This document shows positions 1 to 8,569 of a DNA stretch of 25,910 nucleotides, in pieces. Under the pieces are notes generated by a model. That model saw only the letters and a program-made list of their open reading frames with translations. It ran no database searches and was not told the origin of the DNA. A program made the translations under genes and the position numbers. This DNA is from a bacterium (GTDB taxonomy: Bacteria; AUK180), in assembly GCA_030622125.1 (NCBI GenBank), contig JAUXGM010000011.1:1-25910 (forward strand). Direction: 5' to 3'. How positions within the stretch are numbered: the stretch's first letter is position 1; each line of letters opens with the position of its first letter.

Positions 1-11
1 TGTCAATTGTT

Positions 12-120
12 TTCGGTAATGTCCCTCTTTTTATGGGGTACGGAGTTTTATATTTTTTTTCTTTACTCATTAACCCATCAACTCATTCACTCATACACTC
101 ATTTCCCTTATTTCCTTATT
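12..120 (+). repeat. Dispersed element copy A (right part only)
   Basis: The stretch 'ggtaatgtccctcttttt' (15-32) followed by an AT-rich tail and an octamer array matches two copies near the other end of the window (25286 onward and 25447 onward). In those copies the tgtccc is the right arm of a palindrome. Here the left arm would lie before base 1, so this copy is cut by the window edge. No gene is associated with it. Confidence 0.7.
65..120 (+). repeat. Degenerate 8-bp tandem array (7 units)
   Basis: Seven consecutive octamers can be read: actcatta, acccatca, actcattc, actcatac, actcattt, cccttatt, tccttatt. The same period and related units occur at 25339-25378 and, inverted, at 25774-25797, always after the same AT-rich tail. 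It is therefore part of the dispersed element and not a chance low-complexity run. Confidence 0.7.
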
Positions 121-123
121 CAT

Positions 124-204
124 AGATTCTTCAATCGTGCAGTTTCCCCCGTATCCCGATTTTCATCGGGACAGGCTTTGATTCGGGGCTCAATCAGAAT
201 GACA
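124..204 (-). repeat. TGTCATTCTGA-type dispersed repeat
   Basis: On the minus strand this reads tgtcattctgattgagcccc at its start and ends ...gattgaagaatct. Intergenic repeats that begin TGTCATTCTGA and end GAAGAATCT are common in many bacterial genomes, and this looks like one copy. It contains an internal hairpin (154-171) and overlaps the last codons of folP, so it supplies the folP stop codon. Only one copy is in the window, so the repeat call rests on resemblance to sequences I recall, not on a second copy here. Confidence 0.5.
154..171 (-). terminator. Perfect 7-bp hairpin after folP
   Basis: tcccgat (154-160) and atcggga (165-171) pair perfectly around a 4-base loop. It lies 19 bases past the folP stop and could end the long operon. 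There is no T-run after it, so it is not a textbook intrinsic terminator and may simply be the structured core of the dispersed repeat. Confidence 0.3.
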
Positions 205-1344
205 GGCAACTGCGTTGCAAGCTTCTCTTACCGCCCAGGTTTCTCTAACATTGTGAACCCTGATTATATCGATATGCCTAAGTATTAAATAAGCACTTAT
301 GCCCATTGTCCCAAATTCTCTCAAATCCTCATAGTCATTATTCAAGATGTTTCTCAGATACCTTTTGTTGGAATGCCCAACCAATATCTTTGTCCCGAAT
401 CTTTTAAAACCATCGATCTCTCTTAATATTCTTATATTATCGGAATACCGTTTGCCGAAGCCGATCCCCGGGTCAATGATAATTCTATCAAGATCGATCC
501 CGCTTTTTACCATCTTTTCGATTTTCCCATCAAAAAAGGAGCTTATCTCATCAATAACATCATCGTAATGTGGATCGTCCTGCATTGTTTTCGGCTCTCC
601 AAGCATATGCATAATAATTATCTTATGGTCTGTTTCCGGTAAATAATCATAAAACCGTTCATCAGAAAGTGCAGATATATCATTTAGATAGGAGACCCTG
701 TTGGAATATTTTTGAAAGGTTTCGAATTTATATGTATCAAGTGAGATCGGTATCCTGATCTTAAAATTTTCAAAAAAATCAGATAATCTATTTCTCTCAT
801 CGTCTATTGAAACAGGATCCGATCCGGGACGTGATGATTCCGCTCCGACATCTATTATATCGCTGTATTTTTCAAATTTCTGAATATCTTTTTCTATTTT
901 TTCTTTGGAATTATAGACCCCGCCGTCATAAAAAGAATCCGGAGTAATATTTAATATTCCCATTATCTTTGTGTGAATTCGGTAAGATCTTTCATAATTT
1001 TTTACTGCATCAGATATCTCCTCTCCCAATTTTTTTAGCCCGAACGGTTGTTGTTCCAACTTTATCCTTAATTTTTTGTAGTTGTGTGAAGCACCGAGAA
1101 GGATCAGGGATTCATTTTCCTTCCTTTTTGAGATAGCGGTTCCGGATATTGCCGCATCGCTGCCGATAGATAACATCTCCTGCTTTAATATTAAAGCAAC
1201 GGGTGTCGGAATATCCTCTACCAATATCGGAATTATATTGCTTTTTTCTGCAAGAAAATCAACAACGATCTTATCTACCTTTACTTTATCTTTAAGATAG
1301 TTTTTTAAATAATTGACATCCGTTCTTAATATCTGAAATTTCAT
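190..1344 (-). CDS. folP: Dihydropteroate synthase (long form)
   Basis: Condenses p-aminobenzoate with hydroxymethyl-dihydropterin diphosphate to make dihydropteroate in the cytosolic folate pathway. The 384-residue protein has a complete DHPS TIM barrel from about residue 125: GILNITPDSFYDGG (129-142), DVGAESSRPGS (165-175), SLDTYK (201-206), NDIS (221-224), DPGIGFGK (291-298), GHSNKRYL (323-330) and RVHNVRE (362-368). About 125 N-terminal residues precede the barrel. The usual bacterial enzyme is nearer 270 residues, so this is a long variant whose extra domain I cannot assign. The ATG overlaps the pfkA stop as ATGA, suggesting coupled translation. It is the last gene of the operon. Its final residues (...ACHSD) and TGA stop are encoded by a dispersed repeat, so the tail is probably acquired and non-functional. 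Confidence 0.93.
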   Translation of the reverse strand: MKFQILRTDVNYLKNYLKDKVKVDKIVVDFLAEKSNIIPILVEDIPTPVALILKQEMLSIGSDAAISGTAISKRKENESLILLGASHNYKKLRIKLEQQPFGLKKLGEEISDAVKNYERSYRIHTKIMGILNITPDSFYDGGVYNSKEKIEKDIQKFEKYSDIIDVGAESSRPGSDPVSIDDERNRLSDFFENFKIRIPISLDTYKFETFQKYSNRVSYLNDISALSDERFYDYLPETDHKIIIMHMLGEPKTMQDDPHYDDVIDEISSFFDGKIEKMVKSGIDLDRIIIDPGIGFGKRYSDNIRILREIDGFKRFGTKILVGHSNKRYLRNILNNDYEDLREFGTMGISAYLILRHIDIIRVHNVRETWAVREACNAVACHSD

Positions 1345-2306
1345 ATAGAAAGATATTTCAATGTTTTCAGATCCTCCATTGGTACCGGTTTCACCATATT
1401 TACCACCCTTTCCAAGGGTAAGACCGAATAAGTGATACCTGAAAAACCAATAAGGATATTTTTGTTTCCTATGAGGTGTTGTTCAACAGCCATACGTCCC
1501 AGCCGAGTTGCAAGTATCCGATCATAAGCAGTCGGAGAACCGCCCCTTTGAATATGTCCGAGTATTGTTATTCTCACATCATAAGGTATTTTCCCTTCTA
1601 ATTTTTTTTCAAGATCAACTGCTCTTATCGCCCCTTCGGCAAGAAGGATAATGCAGTTCTTTTTGCCATCTTTTTTTCTTTTTTTGATCTGTTCAATGAT
1701 CTTATCTATATCCACACTGCATTCGGGAATAATTGCAAGTTCCGCACCCGTGGCAATGGCACCTTCAAGAGCAAGATAACCTGAATTTCTACCCATTACC
1801 TCTATCAAAAATGCCCTTTCATGTGAGGTTGCCGTATCCTTGATCCTGTCTACTGCAAAGAGAATCGTATTTAAAGCGGTATCAACCCCTATGGAGATCT
1901 CCGTTCCCGGAATATCGTTATCAATAGAGCCCGGAAGCACTATGCTTGATGTTCCATACTTTGAAAGTGCATACGCACCTTTAAGGGAACCGTTCCCGCC
2001 AATTATAAATATTGTTTCAAAACCATATTTTTTGATCCTTTCCGCCAATTCCTTTTGAATTTTCTCCTTTTTTAATTCCGGAAATCGTGATGTTTCAAGA
2101 ATCGTCCCGCCTAATTTTATTGTATCGGAAACATCTCGGGTTGAAAGTTCTTTAAAATCACCTTCATAAAGACCCTTATATCCCCTTTGAACACCATATA
2201 TTCCAAGCCCATTTGAGATCGAAACTCTGACAATTGATCTTATGGCGGCATTCATTCCGGGAGAATCACCGCCGCTTGTTAAAACGGCTACCTTTCCTTT
2301 ATTCAC
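1341..2306 (-). CDS. pfkA: ATP-dependent 6-phosphofructokinase
   Basis: Phosphorylates fructose 6-phosphate to the 1,6-bisphosphate, the committed step of glycolysis. It has 321 residues, normal for bacterial PfkA. Visible motifs are TSGGDSPGMNA (10-20), GSIDNDIPGT (126-135) with the catalytic Asp at 129, MGRNSG (171-176) and GHIQRGGSP (250-258). The ATP/Mg motif normally written GGDGS is GGNGS here (103-107). The Gly after it fits ATP rather than pyrophosphate as donor, but Asn replaces the Mg-associated Asp. The start is GTG, with GGGG six bases upstream, and it overlaps the accA end by 8 bases. The family call is firm; whether the Asn changes catalysis is open. Confidence 0.95.
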   Translation of the reverse strand: MNKGKVAVLTSGGDSPGMNAAIRSIVRVSISNGLGIYGVQRGYKGLYEGDFKELSTRDVSDTIKLGGTILETSRFPELKKEKIQKELAERIKKYGFETIFIIGGNGSLKGAYALSKYGTSSIVLPGSIDNDIPGTEISIGVDTALNTILFAVDRIKDTATSHERAFLIEVMGRNSGYLALEGAIATGAELAIIPECSVDIDKIIEQIKKRKKDGKKNCIILLAEGAIRAVDLEKKLEGKIPYDVRITILGHIQRGGSPTAYDRILATRLGRMAVEQHLIGNKNILIGFSGITYSVLPLERVVNMVKPVPMEDLKTLKYLSI

Positions 2307-3255
2307 TATAAACCCCTATATTTCTATATTTATTCATCCTTTTTTTAACTAAATTTTCTATCCTTTTTTTCTTGATATCAGAGAGTTCATCTATCAGAAA
2401 ATTTTTAAGAATATCATACATTTCTTCCGGATTATTGTGTGCTCCGCCTTGCGGTTCGGGTATTATTTTATCAATAATCTTATATTTCTTTAAATCTTTG
2501 GATGTTAATTTTAATGCCTTTGATGAGATCTCCGCTTTTTTTGCATCCCTGAATAAAATAGATGCACAGCCCTCCGGTGAAATAACCGAATAAGTTGCAT
2601 ACTGCAGCATAAATATCTTATCGGTAACACCGATACCAAGTGCACCACCCGAACCACCTTCTCCGATTACAACTGATATCAGAGGAGTTTTCAATCGGGA
2701 CATTTCCATCAGGTTCTTTGCTATTGCTACCGCCTGTCCTCTTTCCTCTGCACCAATCCCCGGATAAGCACCGGGAGTATCAATAAAAGTTATGACAGGT
2801 AATGAAAATTTTTCTGCAAGCCTCATTAACCGTAATGCCTTTCTATATCCCTCAGGGTGAGCCATTCCGAAATTTCTATACAATTTTTCATCCGTACCTC
2901 TGCCCTTTTCTTGTCCGATGATCATTACTTTTTGAGTTCCTATTGTCAAAAAACCACCGACAATAGCGGTATCATCACTAAACAATCTATCGCCGTGAAG
3001 TTCAATGAAATCTACACCGATATTCTTTATATAATCCATCATATAAGGTCTTTTCGGATGGCGTGCGATCTGAATAATATCCCATGGACTTAATTTTGCA
3101 TAAGTCGTTTCGATTAAAAGTTGTAATTTTTTCTCTAATCGGCTGATTTTCGCCTCTCCGGCTGCCGTTTTTGACTTTTTATCTTCCCTCAATTTATTTA
3201 TGTTCTCTTTTAATTCATTGATCGGTTTTTCAAATGAAAGATCATTAAATGCCAT
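2299..3255 (-). CDS. accA: Acetyl-CoA carboxylase carboxyltransferase subunit alpha
   Basis: Forms with AccD the carboxyltransferase that moves CO2 from biotin to acetyl-CoA, giving malonyl-CoA for fatty-acid synthesis. The protein shows the AccA signatures ELHGDRLFSDD, IGQEKGRGTDE, GMAHPEGYRKALRLM, DTPGAYPGIGAEERGQA and GEGGSGGALG. I place the start at ATG 3255, giving 318 residues, close to E. coli AccA (319). A perfect AGGAGG (3260-3265) sits four bases upstream, and the next longer reading would add an unrelated tail of about 17 residues. That ribosome site overlaps the stop codon of the preceding gene. AccD, AccB and AccC are not in this window. Confidence 0.96.
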   Translation of the reverse strand: MAFNDLSFEKPINELKENINKLREDKKSKTAAGEAKISRLEKKLQLLIETTYAKLSPWDIIQIARHPKRPYMMDYIKNIGVDFIELHGDRLFSDDTAIVGGFLTIGTQKVMIIGQEKGRGTDEKLYRNFGMAHPEGYRKALRLMRLAEKFSLPVITFIDTPGAYPGIGAEERGQAVAIAKNLMEMSRLKTPLISVVIGEGGSGGALGIGVTDKIFMLQYATYSVISPEGCASILFRDAKKAEISSKALKLTSKDLKKYKIIDKIIPEPQGGAHNNPEEMYDILKNFLIDELSDIKKKRIENLVKKRMNKYRNIGVYSE

Positions 3256-3263
3256 AATACCTC

Positions 3264-3983
3264 CTATAACCACCTTGTGTAATGCACAAAGAAATAACGA
3301 TAACAATCGCCATTATTATCAAATAAGAATTGGAGACCCAATCCCCAATTTCTGTTCATATTTATCTTGATGGCAGGGCCACCTTGAAAAAAATTAGTTG
3401 ATTTAAATGGTGCTTCATCCAAAAAAAAGCCCAAAGAATCATCAAAAATGAAATAAATTGTGAATGCCTTTGTTAAATAAAAATTGCCTGCTAAATAAAA
3501 TCCGATATAATTTTCATCTATAAAAGGACTGTGAAAACCAAGCGTAAAACTACCGTATTCTTTTTTATTTCCTTTAAATAATTTAGTCAGTGAAAGAAAA
3601 AGTCCTCTCCTTGAGTTAATACTATAAAGTGGAAGTATATCTTTTCCGTCCCATCCCAACTTCATATATAACGGAACATCCATCTTGGGAGAAAGTAATT
3701 GAACAGCAATATAGGGCTTTGGTATATCAACGCCGATAGCATTACTTCCAATAACATTTGTAAATAAGAGAGACACTCCGAACTCTAATAATTTGAATGC
3801 TCCGGCATCTATTTCAAGGCGAATATTACCATTGTCTTCAAACTGAAGTTGTGAAAAAAATTCAGAATTGTCGAGAACCATCCCCGTTGGCAGATTGACT
3901 ATCTTAAACTCAGAATTTGAGTAAAGATGCATACTAATAAATAGTAAGCCCAAAATCAGAAAAATTTTCTTTAAATTCCTCAT
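3264..3983 (-). CDS. Unknown secreted, probably outer-membrane protein
   Basis: I do not recognise a family. The 239-residue product starts with a clear signal peptide: a basic MRNLKK followed by a hydrophobic stretch, with likely cleavage near residue 22 (LYS/NS). The rest alternates short aromatic and hydrophobic strands with glycine turns, and ends in aromatic residues (HYTRWL). That suggests a small beta-barrel outer-membrane protein. The start has AAAGGA five bases upstream and lies inside dnaE, giving a 50-base overlap in another frame. Its stop codon overlaps the accA ribosome site. Sitting between dnaE and accA it is probably co-expressed with essential genes, but this does not reveal its job. 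There is one Cys near the C-terminus and no lipobox. Confidence 0.75.
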   Translation of the reverse strand: MRNLKKIFLILGLLFISMHLYSNSEFKIVNLPTGMVLDNSEFFSQLQFEDNGNIRLEIDAGAFKLLEFGVSLLFTNVIGSNAIGVDIPKPYIAVQLLSPKMDVPLYMKLGWDGKDILPLYSINSRRGLFLSLTKLFKGNKKEYGSFTLGFHSPFIDENYIGFYLAGNFYLTKAFTIYFIFDDSLGFFLDEAPFKSTNFFQGGPAIKINMNRNWGLGLQFLFDNNGDCYRYFFVHYTRWL

Positions 3984-6900
3984 AAATATCCTTTGTAATT
4001 TTTAAACTAAATTTATCGCTAAGTGCTATGAATACCCTATCATATAAGGGAACTTCATCAATAACTATATCAACATTTTTATTACCTTTGTGTCTTTCCA
4101 TGAAATTTTTAACAGAAATAATGTTATTGGTAAATTTATGGAGTTGATCATGCTCAATATGTATCTTAACGCCGTGATTAAATATCTCCCATGTCTTATC
4201 TATCTCTAAAAACCTATCACAATTTAATTCACTTGCAACAAACCCTTTCCCGACGAAGAATAACATCGGCTGATATATCTTTTTTTCAAGATATTTTGAG
4301 AGATCTTCATTAAATTTGTTTGAGTATTCAGTATATTTTTGTCGGTATATGTTTACAATTATTGAACCGGAGAGATCTTCAACAATAAGCTTTAAAAAGG
4401 TTTCTTTGTTCTTTGTAAATCTTTTTTGGATATTGGTCAAAACACCAATAATACACACCTTTTCCTCATCACCGATTTGCCTTGCTTTTTCAATGTTTTT
4501 TATATTGAATAGGGAATAATAATATTCATAAGAAGAGATAGGATGAGAAGAAAAATAATAACCGAGATATTCTTTTTCATATCTTAATTTTTCATTTTTT
4601 TCAAAATCATCAACTTTTTTTAATTTTTTCAAAGAGGCATATAGGTCTATATCTATATTACTATTGGTAAAAAGGTTTCCCTGCATACTTTCTTCATCTT
4701 CCTTGCTCTTTTTCCCATACTCCAATATTCTATCAATAGCATCATAAAGAGACGCTCTATTAGAATTCAGTTCATCAAAAGCACCAACCTTTATAAGCAC
4801 TTCTATCGTACTTCTGTTCATATTTGTGCCTGGAATTCTTTTGATAAAGTTGAATATTTCTTTAAATAAACCGTTTTCTTCTCTTTCCCGAACAATATCT
4901 TCAATCAGTTTGGAGTTTGCACCTTTTATATGGTTTAATCCGTACCGGATATCTGTCTCCTCTGGATAAAAATCAAAAAAACTTTTATTTATCTCTGGCG
5001 GAAGTATCTTTATATTGTATTTAAAGGCATTTTCGTAATAGAACTTTTTTTTGTCAAAATCTTTTTCTTTGTTTATTAAAGCGGTAAAAAATTCTACGGG
5101 ATAATTTGCTTTTAGATATGCAGTCCAATATGAAAGATATGCATAACCCGTAGAATGTGATTTATTGAATGCATACTCTGCAAATTTTTCTATCTGTATC
5201 CAAAGATTAATAACATCTGATTTTTTTGCACCCCTTTTTACAGCACCCGAGATAAATTTTTCCTTCATCTTTGAAAGCACATCTCCCTTTTTCTTAGATA
5301 TTGCTTTTCTTAGGATATCCGCCTCTGCCGGGCTAAAACCACACAATTTTTCAGCAATGAGCATTATGTGTTCCTGATAAATCATTGTTCCATAACTATC
5401 ATCAAGTATATCTCCAATATCAAATGGAATAGTTTTTTTTACCTCTTCCTCTTTTCCTTCCTCCCATTTTTTCTTGTTTTCAATATATTGAGTAACAAGT
5501 CCCGCCTTGATTGGTCCCGGTCTAAAAAGTGAAATGGCAGGGATCAGCTCCTCCATTTTTTTGGGTTTCAATCTCTTTATCATCTCTACCATTCCGGCAG
5601 AGGACTCCAATTGGAAGACACCTTGTAGATCCCCATTTGAGATCATTTCATAAGTTTTTTTGTCATCTAATGAAAGTTTCTCTACGGAAAATTTCGGCTT
5701 TTTAAATCTTATTAATTGTTCCGCTTCATTAATAACAGTAAGTGTTTTTAATCCCAATATATCCCATTTAACAAGTTTAGACCTTTCAATATCCGCCATC
5801 TGAAATTGTGCAACCAAAGTATTTTCACTTGTAGTGAGTAACGGTATATATTCTATCAAAGGATCTTTTGAAATAACAACACCGGCAGCGTGAATACTTG
5901 TGTTTTTTACTAAATTACTTAAATTCTCTGCGGCTTTCTGCCATATCTTGTAAATATTCCTCGATTCTAACAATTTTCTAATATCCGGCTCTATACTTAT
6001 TGCTTCTTCAAGTGTAAATGCTCCCGTGTTATCGACTGATTTGGCAAGTTCATTTACGACCTTTAAAGGAATTCCGAGCACTCTGCCGACATCTCTTATA
6101 ACGCCTTTTATTTTCATAACTTGAAAGGTTACGATCTGGCATACATGCTCCATATTTATATCATCACCGTCCTTATTGTAAGAGGATTTTATGTATTCAA
6201 TTAATTTTTCTCTATTTGTCTGACAGATATCAAGATCAACATCCGGAATATTTGTTCTTTCGGGGTTTAAAAATCGTTCAAATAAAAGTCCGTATCTTAG
6301 CGGGTCAATAGCAGTCAGATCGGTTAGATAGGCAACAAGCGATCCGACAACCGAACCTCTTCCCGGACCGATCGGTATATTATTCTTCTTTGCATATTCA
6401 ATAAAATCCCGCACTATTAAGAAATACTGGGCAAATTTTTTCTCTGAAATGATCTTAAATTCATATTCAAATCTTTTTTTTACCTCTTTCAATTCATTGG
6501 CGGTTGCATTTTTGTACTTTTTTACAATATTTTTTTCACAGATCTTTCTTAAAAGATCACTGTATGCTTCCGCCGGTTGAAAATTTTTGTACTCCTTTGG
6601 AAGTTTATATGCCGGCATTGCCCAATCACGATCCTCTTCAAGCACTAAATTGCATTTTTCAGCAACCTCTTCCGTTCTATCAACTGCATCTAATGCATCC
6701 GGAAAGAGTTCCCTCATTTCCTGTTCCGTTTTAACATAAAATTCCGGATACCTTCCAAGTGCCTTATCAAAGTTACTTATGACATTCAGGATACTTTCTT
6801 CCGATGGGTTAGCACCAAGATTAAGTATCTCTTCACTAAAATCCCTCTTTATTTGAAGAGATAGAAGAATATTGTGAAATTTACCGTCTTCCTTTGTTAA

Positions 6901-7527
6901 ATAATGACAATCATTGGTCGCAACCATTGGAATATTCAATCGTTTAGAAAGTTCTTTCATTTCCTTTATAACAATTTCTTCTTTATCTATCTTATGTCTC
7001 ATTATTTCTAAATAAAAATCATCTTTGAAGATAGGTAAAAATTTTTCATTGATATATTCCTCTGCAAGATCAAGACGATCTTTTAAAATAAATTGCGGGA
7101 TTGATCCTCCCAAACAAGCGGTCATTGCAATGAGTCCATTTCCATATTTTTGTAAATCGGTAAATGTGATCCTCGGTTTTCTATAAAAATGTTTCTTATT
7201 GTCATTTCTTATATAAGAAAGTGATGAGAGTTTTATAAGATTTTTATAGCCGTTCAGATTCTTTGCAAGGAGAGTTAGATGAAAATTATTTATCTCCGTT
7301 AATCTGTTATCCTCGGGATTTAAATAGACCTCAGAACCTATTATCGGCTTTATTCCCTTTTCTTTCATCTTATAATAGAATTCCAAAACCCCGTGCATAT
7401 TTCCATGATCGGTAATGGCACAGGCTTTGAAATTATTTTTGATAAGGTAATTCGCCAAATCATTTATTCTTATTGCCCCATCCAAAAGGGAGTATTCGGT
7501 ATGAAGATGAAGATGTGTAAAACCCAT
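3934..7527 (-). CDS. dnaE: DNA polymerase III alpha subunit
   Basis: Replicative polymerase catalytic subunit. Its 1197 residues are close to E. coli DnaE (1160). It starts with a PHP domain (about 4-210) that keeps metal-type motifs HLHLH (5-9) and ITDHGNMHG (38-46), so the domain may retain its metals. The polymerase core has GPGRGSVVGSLVAYLTDL, the catalytic Asp pair in PDVDLDIC (D429, D431) and the third acidic site in KWDILGLKTLT. The helix-hairpin-helix and OB-fold region follows toward the C-terminus. The ATG lies one base past the stop of the DUF1573 gene, with AAGG-type ribosome-site bases inside that gene. Its 3' end overlaps the next gene by 50 bases. Confidence 0.97.
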   Translation of the reverse strand: MGFTHLHLHTEYSLLDGAIRINDLANYLIKNNFKACAITDHGNMHGVLEFYYKMKEKGIKPIIGSEVYLNPEDNRLTEINNFHLTLLAKNLNGYKNLIKLSSLSYIRNDNKKHFYRKPRITFTDLQKYGNGLIAMTACLGGSIPQFILKDRLDLAEEYINEKFLPIFKDDFYLEIMRHKIDKEEIVIKEMKELSKRLNIPMVATNDCHYLTKEDGKFHNILLSLQIKRDFSEEILNLGANPSEESILNVISNFDKALGRYPEFYVKTEQEMRELFPDALDAVDRTEEVAEKCNLVLEEDRDWAMPAYKLPKEYKNFQPAEAYSDLLRKICEKNIVKKYKNATANELKEVKKRFEYEFKIISEKKFAQYFLIVRDFIEYAKKNNIPIGPGRGSVVGSLVAYLTDLTAIDPLRYGLLFERFLNPERTNIPDVDLDICQTNREKLIEYIKSSYNKDGDDINMEHVCQIVTFQVMKIKGVIRDVGRVLGIPLKVVNELAKSVDNTGAFTLEEAISIEPDIRKLLESRNIYKIWQKAAENLSNLVKNTSIHAAGVVISKDPLIEYIPLLTTSENTLVAQFQMADIERSKLVKWDILGLKTLTVINEAEQLIRFKKPKFSVEKLSLDDKKTYEMISNGDLQGVFQLESSAGMVEMIKRLKPKKMEELIPAISLFRPGPIKAGLVTQYIENKKKWEEGKEEEVKKTIPFDIGDILDDSYGTMIYQEHIMLIAEKLCGFSPAEADILRKAISKKKGDVLSKMKEKFISGAVKRGAKKSDVINLWIQIEKFAEYAFNKSHSTGYAYLSYWTAYLKANYPVEFFTALINKEKDFDKKKFYYENAFKYNIKILPPEINKSFFDFYPEETDIRYGLNHIKGANSKLIEDIVREREENGLFKEIFNFIKRIPGTNMNRSTIEVLIKVGAFDELNSNRASLYDAIDRILEYGKKSKEDEESMQGNLFTNSNIDIDLYASLKKLKKVDDFEKNEKLRYEKEYLGYYFSSHPISSYEYYYSLFNIKNIEKARQIGDEEKVCIIGVLTNIQKRFTKNKETFLKLIVEDLSGSIIVNIYRQKYTEYSNKFNEDLSKYLEKKIYQPMLFFVGKGFVASELNCDRFLEIDKTWEIFNHGVKIHIEHDQLHKFTNNIISVKNFMERHKGNKNVDIVIDEVPLYDRVFIALSDKFSLKITKDIYEEFKENFSDFGLTIY

Positions 7528-7528
7528 T

Positions 7529-8569
7529 TTACCTTATCCTAATATTTACAGGAATTGTAATCGTGCTTTGTTCCCTTTTATTTGTTGTAACAATAAGGTT
7601 TCCCCGTGAATTTCTATTTATAGGATGATCGGAATAAAGGGAAACAATGTATGAATGTTCTTTTACTAATGATATGATCTTTGTTTTTAATAAATTTGGG
7701 TTATTGATATTCAATTGTGCCGATTTTATCATAAATTTTTGATTCGAAGAAAATGAGATGGAGTAATTATAGTAATTGCCCTTTTTTGCTGCAAGACTTG
7801 CAGTCCTTGGATAAAAATCTATCGGTCCCAAGACAATTCCTCTTGTCGTTAAACGAAGCACCGGCGCCTCATTAGAATCGGTATTTATTTTAATAATTCC
7901 TGAAAATGATTTGTAATTTCCAGATATTGGTTTTGCCGTAAAGGTAAGTGCATAAGAGGTTCTACCCTCTCCCTCCTCTTTTTTTGAGGTGTAGCCGATA
8001 AAAGGCAGAGCTGGCGGTATATTTACATTTTTAATATTAAATTTTTTTACAGTTCCACTTTGTATTTTAATTGTCATACTTTTTGAATTACCCACTCTGA
8101 CCTCTCCAAAGTTCAGATTGGAATTGTTTACTACGATCGGAATAATTACATAAGCTTTTAGGGCTAAAATAACTCGTCTTTTCAACGGGTCGTTTGATGT
8201 TATTGTTACGGTTTTTGTTACTGCTCTTTTATAATTTCTCGGATTGAATGTTGCCGTTATGATACCAATTTCGCCCGATTCATATTCTTTCTTGCTCAAC
8301 TTAATTGTTGTGCAGCCGCATGAGGATCGTATATTTTCAATTATCAGTGGTTGTTTACCCGTATTCTTAAATTTAAAATCATGAGTAACCTTATTTAACG
8401 GTTTGATATTCCCAAAGTTGTATTCTTTTTCGGTAAAGGTCAGGATCGGTGTCTTACTCTTCATTCGCAATGGTTTTACATTCGTTGAACTCTTTTCGTT
8501 TTTTGTATCATTCTTTTCACATCCGAGAAAGGCAAATATTAGCACAAGAATAATCAAAAACCGCTTCAT
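7529..8569 (-). CDS. DUF1573 lipoprotein
   Basis: The protein has 346 residues. A type II signal peptide ends in a lipobox (FLGC, Cys17) followed by Glu, which fits a lipoprotein not retained in the inner membrane. Residues about 45-135 are a DUF1573 immunoglobulin-like domain: FGNIKPLNKVTHDFKFKNTG, then SSCGCTT, a typical signature of the family. A second domain of similar beta type fills about 140-245 (NLNFGEVRVGNSKS...), and a third beta-rich part ends the protein. The function of DUF1573 is not established; the fold resembles ASPM/SPD-2/Hydin modules. The ATG overlaps the ackA stop as ATGA, so it is probably translationally coupled to acetate kinase. Confidence 0.85.
   Translation of the reverse strand: MKRFLIILVLIFAFLGCEKNDTKNEKSSTNVKPLRMKSKTPILTFTEKEYNFGNIKPLNKVTHDFKFKNTGKQPLIIENIRSSCGCTTIKLSKKEYESGEIGIITATFNPRNYKRAVTKTVTITSNDPLKRRVILALKAYVIIPIVVNNSNLNFGEVRVGNSKSMTIKIQSGTVKKFNIKNVNIPPALPFIGYTSKKEEGEGRTSYALTFTAKPISGNYKSFSGIIKINTDSNEAPVLRLTTRGIVLGPIDFYPRTASLAAKKGNYYNYSISFSSNQKFMIKSAQLNINNPNLLKTKIISLVKEHSYIVSLYSDHPINRNSRGNLIVTTNKREQSTITIPVNIRIR

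Noticed and set aside
7-288. Plus-strand reading frame of 93 codons at the left edge, with beginnings resembling frames at 25298 and 25459 (MSLF...G...EF.I).
   Set aside because: All three lie in copies of the dispersed element, run through tails, octamers or a tRNA gene, and have no ribosome site or family. The shared start is explained by the DNA repeat.
3256-3306. Upstream extension of accA by 17 codons.
   Set aside because: The extension does not fit AccA, and the internal ATG has a perfect AGGAGG at correct spacing and gives the family length.
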